DNA of 64,000 bases from SCBR16-9 sp964537975. Its GTDB lineage: Bacteria > Hydrogenedentota > Hydrogenedentia > Hydrogenedentales > SCBR16-9. Positions 1 to 8,879 of the stretch are shown piece after piece. Position 1 is the stretch's first letter; the number at the start of each line of letters is the position of its first letter. The notes beneath the pieces are model-generated. The model made no database searches. It had not been told where the DNA came from and saw only the letters and a list, made by a program, of their open reading frames with translations. A program made the position numbers and the translations under genes. The stretch is taken from positions 1 to 64,000 of the forward strand of contig CAZIDP010000022.1 of the NCBI GenBank assembly GCA_964537975.1, read 5' to 3'.

Positions 1-1
1 T

Positions 2-880
2 ACACGCGTGGACTCAAATTATCTTGCTGCCATTTACACGCATTTTCAAAATTCTACTCAACTGGCTGCTGTCATTTCCTATGCGCATCCGCTGGATACG
101 GCTGAACGCCATGCCATTATACCCTATGAAATATATATGCGTTACCAGCGCATCATGCTTCAATTGGCCCATTCTCCCTATGCTTTTCACGCACTGGGTT
201 CTGCTATCGCTTGTACTGCGTCTTCTTATTGTGCTGTTGGGGGTATGCCACGACGCTCAGCTGGAGAAGATTTCTATCTGCTGCAAAAGCTGGTGAAGAT
301 GACTCCGCTGAATTGTATTTATAGTACTTGCGTTTCCCCCTCGTCTCGTCAATCTGTTCGAGTTCCATTTGGAACCGGCCCCCAAATGGCATCAGCCATT
401 AACAAGAACGAAAACCAGTTGTCACTACCTCATCCTGCGTGTTATTTTATTTTGCGCGATTGGTTTGATAATGTCCGAGAAACTATTGGTGTTACGTCAC
501 CTCTTCCAGGTCATGAATACCTGAGCACACAACCTGTATTAAAGAAATTTTTAATAAATAACAACATGACTCAGGTTTGGGAGCAAATTTATAAATCATC
601 ACCAAGGGACACCCAACGTTGGATGCAATTTCACCGATGGTTTGACGGCCTCAAAACTATACGATGCCTGCACTATTTTCGAACACATGGACTCCCTGAG
701 GTGTCTTTCGAATACGCGCTCTCCAGGCTTACGACACAGTGTGGAGAAAAACCGCCATTTGATTTGTCCACGGTAGATGAGCATGAGCCTGGGCAAGATT
801 GTGCTGCTCAGGAACAATTACTCCTCTGGTTACGTGAACTGGACAAGCAAAGGTTTTCGCAATGTGGTATTATTTTGTAA
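2..880 (+). CDS. glycosyltransferase family 2 protein, 5'-truncated by the window edge
   Basis: The frame is already open at the left edge (first GTG at 8), so only the C-terminal part of the protein is present. Seen: a block GSAIACTASSYCAVGGMPRR followed by SAGEDFYLL, which matches the acceptor-side region of GT2 enzymes, where the ED pair supplies the catalytic base, and then a SVRVPFGTG segment. The N-terminal nucleotide-binding DxD half is missing, as expected for a truncated entry. The last 120 residues are soluble and unfamiliar. The stop TAA lies 18 bases before the convergent CE15 gene. The donor and acceptor sugars cannot be inferred. Confidence 0.75.
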   Translation, partial: TRVDSNYLAAIYTHFQNSTQLAAVISYAHPLDTAERHAIIPYEIYMRYQRIMLQLAHSPYAFHALGSAIACTASSYCAVGGMPRRSAGEDFYLLQKLVKMTPLNCIYSTCVSPSSRQSVRVPFGTGPQMASAINKNENQLSLPHPACYFILRDWFDNVRETIGVTSPLPGHEYLSTQPVLKKFLINNNMTQVWEQIYKSSPRDTQRWMQFHRWFDGLKTIRCLHYFRTHGLPEVSFEYALSRLTTQCGEKPPFDLSTVDEHEPGQDCAAQEQLLLWLRELDKQRFSQCGIIL

Positions 881-898
881 TAAAACTAAATAAGACTC

Positions 899-2098
899 TC
901 ATTTCTGATCTAAATCAGCCTGTATGCCAAAATGCAAGTCCGCAAAATCCAGATAGTGTTGCCAGTCTTCAACCAACAAATCATGTTCACCACTTCGAAT
1001 GTGGTAGCCGATGGTTCCGTGTGCAACCTCACCAGGCGCGGGTTGCGTGTCGACAGGCAAACCCTGCTTTCCTAGTAATTTATAGACCGGGTTGGCATAA
1101 TATGCACTCAGAAATTCTCCTAAAGGATCGGCCCAGTGGTCTTCTTCTGCGCTGGCAACATAAACTGGTCTGGGCGCCATGAGGGCTATAAGCATATGCT
1201 GGTCTACGGGCAAAGCGCTTTCATTGTCTGCATATTTTTTAAAATTAGGGCAAAACCAATAGTGAAAAACATCCTCATGTGTTATGACACTTATGCGTTC
1301 CCCAAACTTACGCCGTGAGAGCGCGGCTCCTCCGCAACCGGACTGGTTACTGATGGCAATTGCAACACGCTGGTCTTCTGCTCCTCCCCAAAGTGCCGCC
1401 TTACCGCCTCGCGAATGCCCCAACAACACTACCCGCGATTCATCAATAGATCGGTCTGTTTCAAAGTAATCCAGAGCGCGACTGGCAGCCCATCCCCAGG
1501 CAGCCAAGCCACCCCATGCATCCGAAGCTCTTTCTGTTTCGATATCGTCAAACAGGCTGATAACACCGTTTCGGAATTCTGCTGAATTATCTGCTGCGAC
1601 ATCGTGTAAGTGTATACCCCCAATGGCATAGCCTCGGTCTATCACCATTTCGAAGGGCCAGAATCCGAAACTCCTGTTAGGCCCAAGGTCAATAGCCTGC
1701 GTCAATAAAAATAGTGGCGCAGGTGTTTTAACCGCGTTTGGTATAAACACATAGACTTCAAATGAATGTGACTTGCTGCCTTGTTGTAAAATGATATTAA
1801 TTCGGCGTAACGTTGCCGTTCCGTCTAATGCTTCGGTATCAAGATCGGTTGATTCAAATTTTATCCCATCTGGTGGCCCTGGACGTCGACCGTACACATG
1901 TTCTCGAAACAATTCCAGTATTTCCGGGCGCCGTTCTTTGAACCAGGTCGTTTCGTCGATTACTGGTTCACCATTCTGCAATACTAGCGGGTCAGGTAGA
2001 TTGTATTCTGGTTCATGTACTTCATTGCCTGAAGCGATATTGGCCAGCAATGCGACCATGATAAATATTGTCAAAATAAAAGTATGTTTGCGCACCAT
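899..2098 (-). CDS. glucuronoyl esterase, carbohydrate esterase family 15, secreted
   Basis: A 399-residue alpha/beta hydrolase with an N-terminal signal peptide (residues 1-24, cleavage near ASG). The nucleophile elbow GHSRGGKAALW places Ser229; the acid lies in ASAEEDHWADP (Glu318 or Asp320) and the His in GEHD (His372), as in bacterial CE15. Known for the family: hydrolysis of ester bonds between lignin alcohols and 4-O-methyl-glucuronic acid of xylan. An AAGGA ribosome site stands 6 bases before the ATG. It is divergent from the adjacent secreted glycoside hydrolase, which supports a role in plant cell-wall breakdown. The family call is firm from the motif set; the natural ester is inferred. 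Confidence 0.85.
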   Translation of the reverse strand: MVRKHTFILTIFIMVALLANIASGNEVHEPEYNLPDPLVLQNGEPVIDETTWFKERRPEILELFREHVYGRRPGPPDGIKFESTDLDTEALDGTATLRRINIILQQGSKSHSFEVYVFIPNAVKTPAPLFLLTQAIDLGPNRSFGFWPFEMVIDRGYAIGGIHLHDVAADNSAEFRNGVISLFDDIETERASDAWGGLAAWGWAASRALDYFETDRSIDESRVVLLGHSRGGKAALWGGAEDQRVAIAISNQSGCGGAALSRRKFGERISVITHEDVFHYWFCPNFKKYADNESALPVDQHMLIALMAPRPVYVASAEEDHWADPLGEFLSAYYANPVYKLLGKQGLPVDTQPAPGEVAHGTIGYHIRSGEHDLLVEDWQHYLDFADLHFGIQADLDQK

Positions 2099-2281
2099 AA
2101 AATGTCCTTGCTTGAACTCAGAAGTTTCAGTTCATCAACTCACAAATAATCTATGCAGTTTCATCGTATTGATTAAAAAAAACGTGATTTTGTATATTTT
2201 ACTTCAAAAGTCGAATTCAAGCAAAGCGATGTTGTTATACTAATATGAGTATATATCGTGCAAAATAAAACAGGGAACATC

Positions 2282-4036
2282 ATGAAGCACATTCAATTAC
2301 TTATACTTGTTGCTATTGGTTCATTTACGAGTGCGTGGGCAGATGTTGAAATACAGTTAACGCTGCCTGAATTTAATCGATGGCATTACCATCTTCCAGA
2401 AAATGCATCTGATCTGGTCCGCTATAACACAACTGACACATCAGCAGAGATTTATGTATCTACTGACGCTCCAGTTGGCTTTTATCATTACTGGTGCGAT
2501 GTTGAAACAGTACAAACAGGTGGTTTATACAAATATACGGCCAAAGTGCAGACCCAAATGGTTCGTGACGGGGTCGGTGCCATGATCTCAATGGGGCTGG
2601 TTAATCCAGACGAACCAACCAAGCGACAGTTAAGCGTTGATTCTACCCGCCTCAAGGGCGACTCTCCTGCAACAGAAATATCTGGAGTGGTATTCATTCC
2701 GGAAGGCACCTGGATTATACGCTTGATGATGCTTCTGCATGGCACTGGCGAAGCCGTCTTCGAACATGTCCAGCTGGAACGCATTGCGTATAAACAGGCT
2801 AACAATAGCGACATACTACAAATTGAAGTAACCGATACGGTAATTCATGATCATATGCTGGGTTTTGGGATCGAAGATGATTGTTTTTTCTTCACAGATG
2901 AAAATTTTCGACACGGGGTAGATAACGAGGACATCATACTGCGTGAAAACCGGATCGAAGAGCTGGACCCCAAGGTTGTTGCCACACTCTTCTGGTGGGA
3001 CAGCATAGCACCAGAACACGATTTGAACCAGATCACCTACGATACCGAGTTGATGCGAGCCATGTGCCGAACTTTGGAAGTCCACCAAAAGGCAGGACGC
3101 TCTGTCCTGTTCTCCGACACCCACTGGACCTGGTCTCCTGAGAACTTCCCCTATAATGAATCCAACGTCGAACTGGGTGTGCAACGTTATGTTGAGCTGC
3201 TTGTACACCTGATCAAAGATAAAGGCTTCGACTGTATACGCTTTGTTTCGATATCCGGTGAGGTTGATCTGATTTTTGAACAACTCGGTGGAACCTTCGA
3301 ATCCTACATCAGAGCGTGTACTTTGCTCCGCGAAGGCCTGGATAAAGCAGGCCTCGATGAGGTTCTGGTTATAGGGGATAAATCAGGTGGATTTGCCTGG
3401 TTTGAAAAAGCTGTCCCTGCTGGTGATGCTGATTTTGGTATATACACCATCCATGAATACCAAGATATAACGCAATACCCAGTACTGCACTATCGCTTAT
3501 CACGAGCAATGAATATCATTCGAAATAACACAACTCCTGTAAATCCGACCGCTACGGCTCTTGCTTCACGCTATAAACCCGCATTTCTATGGGAAATAGG
3601 TTATAAAAATCAGGCTGCGGGCGATACAGATAACATTGCTACTGCAACCTACACGTTTGACTATGGTCTGTTGTGCGCCTACACCGCGCTTGCAAGTGTC
3701 CAATATGGATATGTAGGAGGCTCAGTATGGTGTCTGCACAGTATGTATTACCCTTTTCAAAACCGCATGGACTTTGGGTTATGGGAATTCAAGGACAAGG
3801 ACTGGCGTATACGTCCTGCTTTTTATGGGTATGGCCTGCTGACNNNNNNNNNNNNNNNNNNNNNNNNNNNNNNNNNNNNNNNNNNNNNNNNNNNNNNNNN
3901 NNNNNNNNNNNNNNNNNNNNNNNNNNNNNNNNNNNNNNNNNNNCGTAATGATGCCATTTGGAATACAGAAAAAGAAACGTTGCAAATTCCTGCCAAGGCA
4001 CTCGTACTGCTTCAATCTTTACCAAATACTGAATAG
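2282..4036 (+). CDS. secreted clan GH-A-like glycoside hydrolase, copy 1, interrupted by an assembly gap
   Basis: The start at ATG 2282 is preferred over GTG 2258 because AGGGA precedes it and it begins a clean signal peptide (MKHIQLLILVAIGSFTSAWA). Residues 25-170 resemble a jelly-roll carbohydrate-binding domain and the rest a TIM barrel. It is a paralogue of the protein at 6757-8526 (shared blocks: LIGFGAEDD versus LGFGIEDD, NFGLWNFADRNW versus DFGLWEFKDKDW, and the C-terminal barrel). The nucleophile candidate is Glu438 in FLWEIGY. At the acid/base position the paralogue has SNEP, but here the motif reads SGEV (Gly326-Glu327), so the conserved Asn is lost. A run of 100 N covers about 33 codons near the C terminus; continuity of the frame across it is assumed. 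Confidence 0.75.
   Translation: MKHIQLLILVAIGSFTSAWADVEIQLTLPEFNRWHYHLPENASDLVRYNTTDTSAEIYVSTDAPVGFYHYWCDVETVQTGGLYKYTAKVQTQMVRDGVGAMISMGLVNPDEPTKRQLSVDSTRLKGDSPATEISGVVFIPEGTWIIRLMMLLHGTGEAVFEHVQLERIAYKQANNSDILQIEVTDTVIHDHMLGFGIEDDCFFFTDENFRHGVDNEDIILRENRIEELDPKVVATLFWWDSIAPEHDLNQITYDTELMRAMCRTLEVHQKAGRSVLFSDTHWTWSPENFPYNESNVELGVQRYVELLVHLIKDKGFDCIRFVSISGEVDLIFEQLGGTFESYIRACTLLREGLDKAGLDEVLVIGDKSGGFAWFEKAVPAGDADFGIYTIHEYQDITQYPVLHYRLSRAMNIIRNNTTPVNPTATALASRYKPAFLWEIGYKNQAAGDTDNIATATYTFDYGLLCAYTALASVQYGYVGGSVWCLHSMYYPFQNRMDFGLWEFKDKDWRIRPAFYGYGLLXXXXXXXXXXXXXXXXXXXXXXXXXXXXXXXXXXRNDAIWNTEKETLQIPAKALVLLQSLPNTE
3844..3943. other. assembly gap (100 N)
   Basis: Exactly 100 undetermined bases, the usual placeholder for a scaffold join of unknown length. 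It falls inside a reading frame. The paralogous protein has roughly 20 more residues in the corresponding stretch, so the real gap is probably somewhat longer than 100 bases. Confidence 0.99.
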
Positions 4037-4092
4037 AAAAATTTGCGCCATATTCACAAGATTCAACTAATGTGCGTGCGATATGATCCGCA

Positions 4093-6612
4093 TTACTCGA
4101 TCCATTCTGTCAACCAATGATTCACTATGATTGCATCTGTACTCTCGACAGGTGTAGACGTGTATATCAGAATCCTGCGCACATCACCCGCAGGCATATC
4201 AAAGTAATTGTCTGACCAAGTAGCAATTACATCATCACGCATGGAAAGAAACACACACCGTGCATAACGCTCGGTGGTCAATTTTAATGTCGTTTGATAT
4301 TCACCATCTTGCATTGCTTCACAGCACTCGATGGAGCAGTGCAACCCGGGTTCGGGCCAGTGAATATCTTTCCATAACCGGTGAAAATATATCTTTTCTA
4401 CCGGCAAGTCGGATCCATTTTCAGGTCGAAAAATCAGGCGAAAAAAACCATCTTGGATATCAGGTATTTCTGAACAATTCATAGTCCCGATACACTCGTT
4501 TGAATGTTCTGAGATGTTGCATTTAAGTTCTGTCAACAAATTTTGTTGTCCAAGCACATCTTCCAAATAAACCTGCAAGGTTCCTGCCACTGAAGTGTCA
4601 GCAAAATTACTGATTTTCCACGTATAATTCAGGCTGCTTTCTTCCACACGAAGTGTTACGGGAGCAGTCGCACGTTTGATGCCGTAATATATAGGTTTGG
4701 CTTCGCCATAGTAATCAATCGATGCCCAGCTCGCGCAAGGCCAACAGTCATTTAACATCCAGTACAAAGCGCCACGACAAAGCGGGAAAGCATATCGATA
4801 TTGTTCAAACTCTTGAGTAAGAAACTCCATTTGAAAAATACCAGCCATTTTTACAAATTCTTCAACAGTATGTGGTTCTTTAAAGACTTGTGTTGCACAT
4901 TCATGTTGTAATTGTACGAAAGTCAGGGGAATTCCATTGTAGGGATTGTCATGCACATGTGCTTCCCAGGTATCATTTAGTGGCCACAAGTCGTTTTCCG
5001 GAATAAATTTACGGATTGAACGCATCCGACATGGTCCACACATACCGAATTCTGCCTGAAACGCTGCCCATTGATCCTGGATGATACGTCGAAACTGATC
5101 TGCGCCATCATGATAGCACCGCTCATAACAGTAGCCATGGGTCATTCCGGAAGATGGGTGAGATTGCACGCCGGTATAACCAAAGGGACTGACTGGCGCA
5201 TAGGAAGCATCAGGAATCAACTCCTGTACAACACCGCGACCGATATATCGTGCAATCTTATCACCATATTGAGCAAGCGTACCTAATGAGCCAATGATTT
5301 CATTTCCACCCGACCAATGCACGATACAAGGATGATTGCGCAGTCTGCGAACCTGGTATTCAAATTCGGGAATTACGGACATCACAAAATCGGGATCATC
5401 ATCTGGCACATCTGAACATGCAAACATCAGGTCTTGAAATACCATGATACCGGCAGCATCGCAGAGATCATAGAAGCAGTCTTTTTCATAAATACCTCCC
5501 CCCCACACCCTGAGCATGTTGAGACCGGCTTCTCGAACCAGTCGGATATGATGCGCATATCGGTCATCAGCAACGGTACCTGGAAAACAATCCAGAGGTA
5601 CCCAATTGGCACCTTGACAGAAGACTTCCACTCCGTTTATTTCAAACCCACACCCCATCGTGCCATTGGCATGTTGCGGTTCAATGCGATTCACTTCACG
5701 AATACCAAAGAATCCTTCACGTACATCCAGCTCTGTATCGTCTTCAAGCAAACGTACACGATAACGGTATCGGTAAGGTGTGCCATAACCGTTGGGCCAC
5801 CATAAGTTCGGATTGGCCACCTTCATATGCGCAAAGCTACGAATACCCATCAAGGGCCCTATTTTATGAGCGACACGCTTATTGTCTTGGTCCAGAATTT
5901 CAACTTCAAAATGATGTACTCCATCTTCAACAGCATTTCGCAAATCGGTATCAATATGTACCAGAACCTTGCCATCTTGCCATGTCTGCAAATACACATC
6001 GGTAAGAACCCCTGGTTCAGATTGTACCAACCGCACACTGCGCCAGATGCCCATTGCTGGCAAATTTGGTGCCCAGTCCCAAGAGAATTGATATTGCGCC
6101 TTTCGGGCAAAGATACGCGGAACATAGAACGCTGCGCTGTAATGTTCAACAAGTTTTGACTCTATGTAGGGGTACGGTGATTGCACACATATCACCAGCA
6201 CATTTTCTGCATCCTTGTTGAGAAATGGTGTAACATCAAACTTGTGTTGCAAGAACATATTATTGGTACGACCAATTTCGTGGCCATTCACGAAGATGGT
6301 ACTATAGGTATCTACACCATCCAGTACGAGATGAAGTCGTTCTTTTTCACTGATGTCTGGTGATACAAAAGTCGTCTGGTACCACCAGTCCTGAAGTGCA
6401 ATCCAGTCACAATCTTGTTGATTCAACCCCCAAAAAGGATTGCCAATACGATTTGATTCTTCCAATGCGACATGGACATCACCGGGTACAGAAACCGGTA
6501 TCCAGGCTAGCGCATTGCTTTCAGTTTTAAAAAAGGAAGTTGGATCACCCTTGGCATGTTCTGTATCTACCAATTTCCATGTACCATCTAAGGAATATTC
6601 GCGTGCTGGCAT
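4093..6612 (-). CDS. beta-mannosidase, glycoside hydrolase family 2
   Basis: An 839-residue protein with the full GH2 order: sugar-binding jelly roll (WKLVDTEHA; VPGDVHVAL near residue 43), immunoglobulin-like domain, TIM barrel (about 320-660) and C-terminal beta domain. Acid/base Glu438 lies in HWSGGNEI and nucleophile Glu521 in QAEFGMCGP. The YWMLNDCWPCASWASIDYYG block is characteristic of beta-mannosidases rather than beta-galactosidases or glucuronidases. There is no signal peptide, so it probably acts in the cytoplasm on imported oligosaccharides, removing terminal beta-mannose. GGAAGGA directly precedes the ATG. It lies between two paralogous secreted hydrolases, consistent with stepwise mannan or mixed hemicellulose use. 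Confidence 0.9.
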   Translation of the reverse strand: MPAREYSLDGTWKLVDTEHAKGDPTSFFKTESNALAWIPVSVPGDVHVALEESNRIGNPFWGLNQQDCDWIALQDWWYQTTFVSPDISEKERLHLVLDGVDTYSTIFVNGHEIGRTNNMFLQHKFDVTPFLNKDAENVLVICVQSPYPYIESKLVEHYSAAFYVPRIFARKAQYQFSWDWAPNLPAMGIWRSVRLVQSEPGVLTDVYLQTWQDGKVLVHIDTDLRNAVEDGVHHFEVEILDQDNKRVAHKIGPLMGIRSFAHMKVANPNLWWPNGYGTPYRYRYRVRLLEDDTELDVREGFFGIREVNRIEPQHANGTMGCGFEINGVEVFCQGANWVPLDCFPGTVADDRYAHHIRLVREAGLNMLRVWGGGIYEKDCFYDLCDAAGIMVFQDLMFACSDVPDDDPDFVMSVIPEFEYQVRRLRNHPCIVHWSGGNEIIGSLGTLAQYGDKIARYIGRGVVQELIPDASYAPVSPFGYTGVQSHPSSGMTHGYCYERCYHDGADQFRRIIQDQWAAFQAEFGMCGPCRMRSIRKFIPENDLWPLNDTWEAHVHDNPYNGIPLTFVQLQHECATQVFKEPHTVEEFVKMAGIFQMEFLTQEFEQYRYAFPLCRGALYWMLNDCWPCASWASIDYYGEAKPIYYGIKRATAPVTLRVEESSLNYTWKISNFADTSVAGTLQVYLEDVLGQQNLLTELKCNISEHSNECIGTMNCSEIPDIQDGFFRLIFRPENGSDLPVEKIYFHRLWKDIHWPEPGLHCSIECCEAMQDGEYQTTLKLTTERYARCVFLSMRDDVIATWSDNYFDMPAGDVRRILIYTSTPVESTDAIIVNHWLTEWIE

Positions 6613-6756
6613 TCCTTCCCCCCTACCATGTTTTCAATAATATCCAATTGCCGTTCGTACATGATTCAGCTTCAAGCATTGTAGTTTTTTGAAAATACGA
6701 TATTGGTTGCAACACTTGAATACAGAATCACGATTAGAAATATTTTTAAATATGTT

Positions 6757-8526
6757 TTACTTTTTCAAATAACCAAAGCTGCGCGGTGGAGCATTAAATC
6801 GGCTGATTTCATCCAATTGAAGCACCGTTCCGGTTTCGCGATCGCCTTGCAAAGAATGCTCTTCCATGATACGAAGAATTGTACCCTGGAAACCAGTCAG
6901 CTCTACTTCCAACGCAGATTCGCTCCGGTTAACCCAAAATAAGGTATCTGCTGTTGCCGTTGCCTTAAAATGCTCATGGGCAGAAGAGATTGTGCGGTAC
7001 ACCATGTCACCCGCAGATGTGTTACGTGCCAGGGTAGCAACGGTATGAAAAACGGGTCGAATTTCCCAGTTCCGGTCTGCAAAATTCCACAATCCAAAAT
7101 TCATTGGGGTTTGACCACCGGGATAATACACTTCCTGCATGCACCATATGTTGAAGCCAGCCACACCAGCGTTTAAGCCGTCCATATACGCTGCCATAGT
7201 TAGAAGAGCATACTCATATTCTTCCATCAATGGATTCAAGCTTGGTGGTTGCATCCGTTCGTCAGCGAACCCAAACTCCGCCATAACAAATGGACGTACT
7301 GGCGGATTCGCTTCTAATAACGCAATGCGATCACTAAAGAAGTCTTTCATAAAGGGCAATTCGGTCGGTTTAAAATAAGTATGTGAAGCATAAACAGCTG
7401 TTAAATCGTGATACTCGGAAGTATTAACACATGCATTAAACCAGTCATACCCGTCACCATCATCACTGCCCACGATATTCACATCAAGACCCCGATTTTT
7501 AATATCTGCTGCAACAAGTTTGTGAATCTCGACAAATCTTTCGAATGTGCCTTCTTCACCTTCATGAAAAAACAGATTGGGCTCATTACTGAGGGTCCAA
7601 TCCTTGATGCATGTATACCCTTTGGTAACAATCAGGTGTTCAAGAAGATCGCCGATAGCTTTTGCCAGAGTTTTTGGATTGCTCCACTGTTCAGTATAGG
7701 TCCACTCGACCCCAGCAATCGTAACCCGCGTTCCCAGCTCCTGGTACAAGTCCAGCGTACGGTAATGACTCCGCATATTGTCAGAATCCCAAGTATAATT
7801 TTTAGCATCCAAAAATGGGTTCCAATCGCGATACCAGAAAAACATTCGTACCCAATCCGGCTCCATATATCGTATTCTACCCTCACGAATCGCAATGCCT
7901 TCTTCATCTACACCACGTTCTGCATTGTGTTGATTGTAGAACCAACCATCATCTTCTGCACCAAATCCGATCAGGGCTGGTACCGATATTTCATCGGTAA
8001 CTTTAACCTGCACCACGCCGGACCCCGGCACCGGTTCACTGGCAGGCAATTGTTGAAAAACAGGGCTGCGAAACATGACTTCTCCCCGACCGTGCAACAA
8101 CATCACTACTCTGACTGTTGTACTGGACTCCGGGGCTTCAGCACGCACAATAAATTGACGCCATTGCATGGAAGGTACGAACGCATATGCATCGGCATGA
8201 CCAATTCGAACATTGTCATCATCAAAGAATTGCAGACTGAGCAATGGGCCACGCCCCTCTTCATATTCAGTACCTCTCGCATCGGCTGTGAAGACAAAGC
8301 GATCACCGGGCTTACACGGATGTGATTGCGAGAGATGTCGCCAAGAAGGTTCGACATCCATGGGAGTAGAAAGTATTGCATGTATCCCATCGGCATCTTC
8401 ACCACGCGTTACCTTAAATGGTGCGCTTGCCCAATTCCATTCAGAAAAATCGTTATCCCAAGTCGGATTGATCAGTAAATTACCAGTTGAATTAATTGCC
8501 AATAGCCCGAGAATTACAGCCAACAT
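6757..8526 (-). CDS. secreted clan GH-A-like glycoside hydrolase, copy 2
   Basis: A 589-residue protein. A hydrophobic N terminus without a basic n-region (MLAVILGLLAINSTG) acts as a probable export signal, followed by a carbohydrate-binding-like domain (18-165) and a TIM barrel. The catalytic pair is intact: acid/base Glu315 in LSNEPNLF and nucleophile Glu417 in FVMAEFGF. The arrangement resembles GH5/GH39-type retaining enzymes, but I cannot assign the family. GGGAGGGAG precedes the ATG. It is on the same strand as and upstream of the beta-mannosidase, with 144 bases between, so the two may be co-transcribed. It is paralogous to the gene at 2282-4036, which has a modified acid/base motif. 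Confidence 0.8.
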   Translation of the reverse strand: MLAVILGLLAINSTGNLLINPTWDNDFSEWNWASAPFKVTRGEDADGIHAILSTPMDVEPSWRHLSQSHPCKPGDRFVFTADARGTEYEEGRGPLLSLQFFDDDNVRIGHADAYAFVPSMQWRQFIVRAEAPESSTTVRVVMLLHGRGEVMFRSPVFQQLPASEPVPGSGVVQVKVTDEISVPALIGFGAEDDGWFYNQHNAERGVDEEGIAIREGRIRYMEPDWVRMFFWYRDWNPFLDAKNYTWDSDNMRSHYRTLDLYQELGTRVTIAGVEWTYTEQWSNPKTLAKAIGDLLEHLIVTKGYTCIKDWTLSNEPNLFFHEGEEGTFERFVEIHKLVAADIKNRGLDVNIVGSDDGDGYDWFNACVNTSEYHDLTAVYASHTYFKPTELPFMKDFFSDRIALLEANPPVRPFVMAEFGFADERMQPPSLNPLMEEYEYALLTMAAYMDGLNAGVAGFNIWCMQEVYYPGGQTPMNFGLWNFADRNWEIRPVFHTVATLARNTSAGDMVYRTISSAHEHFKATATADTLFWVNRSESALEVELTGFQGTILRIMEEHSLQGDRETGTVLQLDEISRFNAPPRSFGYLKK

Positions 8527-8595
8527 GGTCTACTCCCTCCCAATATACATATGCATAATCATTCCAAAACATTTATTAGTATCATATCACAACAA

Positions 8596-8632
8596 TGCCG
8601 GAATGTAGCAAAATTTAAACTACAATCCGGCA
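8596..8632 (-). promoter_or_regulatory. long leader hairpin upstream of the GH-A gene
   Basis: TGCCGGA-A-TGTAG pairs with CTACA-A-TCCGGCA: 12 base pairs with one A/A mismatch and an 11-base AT-rich loop. It lies about 70 bases upstream of the ATG at 8526. There is no T-tract on either side, so it is not an intrinsic terminator. A role in mRNA stability or as a protein site is inferred. Apart from this and the hairpin at 8783-8829, the stretch 8527-8879 shows nothing recognisable. Confidence 0.5.
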
Positions 8633-8782
8633 ACCGAGGAGACCCCGCATACTATGCCACCGACCTTTTATGCCTCAGGCTCATACTATAATACATCTGG
8701 TATCCGCACCAAAAGTTCCTTGGCCAAACTATATTGTTGAGCAAGTTTATATTGTATTATACGACTGTAACAGACATAAAGA

Positions 8783-8829
8783 ATCACCGAGTAGTCTGTT
8801 TTTAGTTTAAAAAAGACTGTCTCGGTGAT
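8783..8829 (-). terminator. hairpin downstream of the pilin-like gene
   Basis: ATCACCGAG (8783-8791) pairs with CTCGGTGAT (8821-8829), with further GTCT/AGAC pairing inside. It starts about 50 bases after the stop of the minus-strand pilin-like gene. The following minus-strand bases are TTCTTTAT, only a weak U-tract. Confidence 0.5.
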
Positions 8830-8879
8830 AATAACAACTAAACTATAAATAATTCTACTTGGTTACACTTCGGAAAAGA

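Noticed and set aside
7408..8325. 305-residue frame antisense to the GH-A gene
   Set aside because: Covered by a hydrolase with intact catalytic residues; no motifs of its own.
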